Below are positions 61,949 to 64,000 of a stretch of 64,000 bases of DNA, in pieces; the stretch's first letter is position 1; each line of letters starts with the position of its first letter. The stretch comes from Marinicella pacifica (GTDB lineage Bacteria > Pseudomonadota > Gammaproteobacteria > Xanthomonadales > Marinicellaceae). The position numbers and the translations under genes were made by a program. The notes beneath the pieces are model-generated. The model did no database searches and was not told where the DNA came from. It saw only the letters and a program-made list of their open reading frames with translations. The stretch covers positions 295,261 through 359,260 of the forward strand of contig NZ_BMEO01000003.1 in NCBI RefSeq assembly GCF_014636635.1. Reading direction: 5' to 3'.

Positions 61949-63247
61949 ATGAAAAAATATGTGATTATCTTATGTTTATGGGTGAGTACCTCACTGACCG
62001 CTGCATCGGATATCAGCCTTATCCGGGCCAAAGCCTATTTAGATGTGAATACAGGTCAATTAATTGCACCGGCAGAATTACTGATTGAAGATGGTGTGAT
62101 TAAAAGCATCAATCCAGCCGAGCAACCAGGCAATGCCCATATCATCAATCTAAAAGAACAGATCCTTTTGCCGGGTCTTATGGATATGCACACCCACCTG
62201 GATCTTGATTATGTGGGTAATTTCGATGCCATTATCACCCAGGAACCGGCCACCAAAGGGGCTTTACGTGGGGCTAAAAATGCTGAATTAACCTTAATGG
62301 CGGGTTTTACCACGGTCAGGAACGTCGGTGCCTTGCATGTGACCGACGAATTGATTGGTGCTTCACTGGCGCAAGCTGTTGAAGCTGGTTGGATAAAAGG
62401 CCCGCGGATTATCCCTGCCGGTCATATGATTACGATACTCGGTGGTCACGGTGATGTAACCCAGGGCCTGGTGCCATCTTTATAGGAACCTAATTATAAA
62501 ATGGGCGTGGTCAGTGGTGCCGATGAAGCGCTGAAAGCTGTGCGTTATCAGATTAAGCAGGGCGCCAAAGTCATTAAAATGCACGCCACCTCTGGCGTCT
62601 TGTCCTTAGAAGACACCGTTGGTGCCCAACAACTCAGTAACGAGGAAATGAAAGTCATTGTCGAAGAAGCTAATCGTCATGGCTATAAAGTCGCCGCCCA
62701 TGCCCACGGCACCGAAGGTATTATTAACGCCATTAAAGCCGGTGCCGCCTCCATAGAACACGGTTCTATGGTGGATAAAGAAGCCATTAAACTGATGAAA
62801 GAAAAGGGTGTTTATCTGGTGCCTACATCAGGACTGGTTGATTTTGTGTTTAAAGACGTGGATAAAATGCCACCGATTACCCGCAAAAAAGCCGAAGAAA
62901 CACTGCCGCTGGCCCAGGAAAACCTGCAAAAAGCCATCAAAGCCGGCGTTAAAATCGCCCTCGGCACCGATTCACCCTTAATTCCCCATGGTCTCAATGC
63001 CAAAGAACTCTCAGCTATGATGAAACATGGCATGACCGCACTGGAAGCGATTCAGTCTGCCACCATAAACAGTGCTGATTTACTCGGTCTGAAAAACATC
63101 GGTGAAATTAGAGTCGGCTATAAAGCCGATATTATTGCGGTTGATGTTAACCCACTGGACAACATTAAATCCCTGGAAGATGTTCAATTTGTGATGAAAG
63201 AAGGGGTGGTTTATAAAAATATCACCGATAAGGCAGTCAATGAATAA
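61949..63247 (+). pseudogene. Imidazolonepropionase-like amidohydrolase gene interrupted by one in-frame TAG
   Basis: The frame encodes a signal peptide (MKKYVIILCLWVSTSLTAA) and then a complete amidohydrolase: HxH in GLMDMHTHLDLDY near 90, the carboxylated-Lys candidate in GAKVIKMHATSGVLS, His in VAAHAHGTEG and SIEHGSMVD, and the Asp in LGTDSPLIPHG. A TAG codon at 62483-62485 stops the frame after GDVTQGLVPSL; the same frame goes on at once with EPNYKMGVVSGADEALKAV and runs 254 more codons. All metal residues except the first pair lie after the TAG, so the short product would be inactive. Full length would be 432 residues. Options are a recent nonsense mutation, a sequencing error or readthrough. 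The coding quality on both sides is equal, so decay, if any, is new. Confidence 0.85.
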
Positions 63248-63256
63248 TGAATTCAG

Positions 63257-63284
63257 TTGTTATTAAGGCAATCGATGATACAAT
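63257..63284 (+). promoter_or_regulatory. Predicted promoter of ssrA
   Basis: TTGTTA and TACAAT with 16 bases between; transcription would start near 63291 and give a precursor with about 46 extra 5' bases, to be removed by RNase P. A small hairpin GGTTT-CTG-AAACC (63302-63314) lies in that leader. Confidence 0.45.
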
Positions 63285-63336
63285 TTAAAAACTTGAAATG
63301 AGGTTTCTGAAACCCCATTTGTAAAGAACCGATTAA

Positions 63337-63689
63337 GGGGGCGACCTGGCTTCGACGTGGGTCGCGAAACTTGAAGGTGCATGCCGAGGGCGAAATTCAC
63401 CTCGTAAAACTCAGTTTCAAAGTTATAGTTGCAAACGACGATAACTACGCTTTAGCAGCTTAATTGCTAACGGGCACTCGCGATTTCTTGCGTTCGTGAA
63501 CTGTCCGTCATAACCAGCAAGATCGCTCAACGTACCGTTTGGATGCGTTGGGTTAAACTAAATCCAAACTGGTGTTGATGAATCCCGACAGGCGGAGTCA
63601 TCAACATAAGATCAAAAGCCTAATCTAAGCATGTAGAGCCTCAAGCAGAGGACTTGCGGACGCGGGTTCGATTCCCGCCGCCTCCACCA
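63337..63689 (+). ncRNA. ssrA: Transfer-messenger RNA (tmRNA)
   Basis: One-piece tmRNA of 353 bases that rescues stalled ribosomes with SmpB. The tRNA-like ends pair GGGGGCG with CGCCTCC (one G-U), followed by ACCA; the 3' T arm is GCGGG-TTCGATT-CCCGC. The reading frame starts at GCA (63431) and encodes the tag ANDDNYALAA, ending at TAA 63461-63463, of gammaproteobacterial type. Pseudoknot-forming segments follow. Tagged proteins go to ClpXP, encoded at 43974-46067, and Lon. The 3' end is partly duplicated downstream. Confidence 0.97.
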
Positions 63690-63696
63690 ATAAAAC

Positions 63697-63722
63697 AGCC
63701 ACCCAATCGGGTGGCTTTTTTA
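63697..63722 (+). terminator. Terminator of ssrA
   Basis: Perfect 7-bp stem GCCACCC / GGGTGGC with loop AATC, then six T. Confidence 0.85.
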
Positions 63723-63729
63723 TTGGCCG

Positions 63730-63851
63730 AGGCGCGGGACGAACCCCACGAAGTGGGTTCGACTAAATCGGCAGGATAGCCGATTTGAATGCCGAAGGCA
63801 GCCCGCAGGGGAAAATCACATGGATGTGATTTTATAATCCCGCCGCCTCCA
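63730..63851 (+). pseudogene. Partial second copy of the tmRNA 3' end, interrupted in the T-loop
   Basis: Downstream of the ssrA terminator, the piece ending GTGGGTTCGA (to 63762) and the piece ATCCCGCCGCCTCCA (63837-63851) reproduce the tmRNA 3' end around the T arm. Between them lies hairpin array C (63763-63836, 74 bases). The break is at the same position as in the tRNA-Ser copy: after GGTTCGA and before ATCCC. The copy has CATC in place of CACCA at the end. This looks like an old attachment-site duplicate left by an element that used ssrA. Confidence 0.75.
63740..63836 (+). repeat. Hairpin array C at the tmRNA 3' copy
   Basis: Five hairpins in a row: 63740-63761 CGAACCC(C)AC / GTGGGTTCG with loop GAA; 63765-63786 AAATCGGC / GCCGATTT with loop AGGATA; 63790-63800 TGCC-GAA-GGCA; 63802-63810 CCC-GCA-GGG; 63812-63833 AAAATCAC / GTGATTTT with loop ATGGAT. 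Large GGA-loop stems flank small ones, as in array B. From 63852 to 64000 I see nothing. Confidence 0.8.
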
Positions 63852-64000
63852 TCAAGCTTCAGTTACTCACAAATTCAAAAAATACCACCATACACCTTTC
63901 ATTAAGCCATAAACCCTGCCTCACAAAAAAATAATCTAGGACATATATGAACGCCCCATTTATTTCAATGGTTTTTAGTTAACTTTAGCCTTTTGGCCAA

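Noticed and set aside
62483..62485. Pyrrolysine or selenocysteine codon
   Set aside because: TAG is not the selenocysteine codon, and I see no pyrrolysine genes or insertion structure; the residue position is not a known special site in this family.

Overview
The window is chromosomal DNA of a Gram-negative gammaproteobacterium with an AT-leaning, moderate composition by eye. The evidence is the LPS genes (lpxH, msbA, lpxK, kdsB), the conserved order tig-clpP-clpX-lon-hupB-tRNA-Val-tRNA-Asp-ppiD, the order alaS-csrA-tRNA-Ser(GCU)-tRNA-Arg(ACG), a one-piece tmRNA with tag ANDDNYALAA, and rlmKL, purT, prfC, ampE and glnS of gammaproteobacterial type. A marine or aquatic lineage such as Marinicella or a relative is only a guess. 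No phage, conjugative element, CRISPR array or toxin-antitoxin locus is visible.

Layout. 1-8.3 kb: end of rpsA, ihfB, an orphan receiver-HPt protein, a YdbH/DUF1318 envelope lipid-transport pair, rlmD, ampE and a DUF4124 protein. 8.3-15.4 kb: an IS30 remnant, then a tight operon of glutaryl-CoA dehydrogenase, a fused E1 alpha/beta 2-oxoacid dehydrogenase, a class III cyclase-FHA protein, a 26-residue membrane peptide, an XpaC-like protein and TelA. 15.4-28.7 kb: xthA, pyrE, apaH, glnS, a DUF1338 dioxygenase, asnS, a class III aminotransferase, lpxH, a periplasmic cyclophilin, purT and rlmKL, with three copies of a dispersed palindromic repeat. 28.7-33.6 kb: three envelope proteins of unknown role, then TetR and acyl-CoA-binding protein genes divergent from a fatty acyl-CoA reductase (wax ester/fatty alcohol theme). 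33.7-38.2 kb: exbB-exbD-msbA-lpxK-kdsB. 38.2-51.1 kb: alaS, csrA, six tRNAs, tig-clpP-clpX-lon-hupB, two tRNAs and ppiD. 51.1-64 kb: lplA, two paired periplasmic amidohydrolase-like proteins, a chalcone-isomerase-like protein, tRNA-Met, prfC, a His-rich TonB receptor (probably zinc) with a small CxxC protein, an amidohydrolase gene broken by one TAG codon, and ssrA.

The most unusual signal is a set of modular hairpin arrays. In three places (41.50-41.64, 41.73-41.87 and 63.74-63.84 kb) short perfect hairpins with GGA-containing loops alternate with small hairpins with mostly GAA loops. Two arrays are cleanly inserted into the T-loop of extra, partial copies of a tRNA-Ser gene and of the tmRNA 3' end, both exactly after GGTTCGA and before ATCCC. 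The third follows a 22-nt 5' fragment of the same tRNA-Ser. I do not recognise a named element for this. The GGA loops resemble CsrA/RsmA binding hairpins, and two arrays lie just downstream of csrA. The insertion pattern is read directly from the sequence; mobility and CsrA binding are inference.
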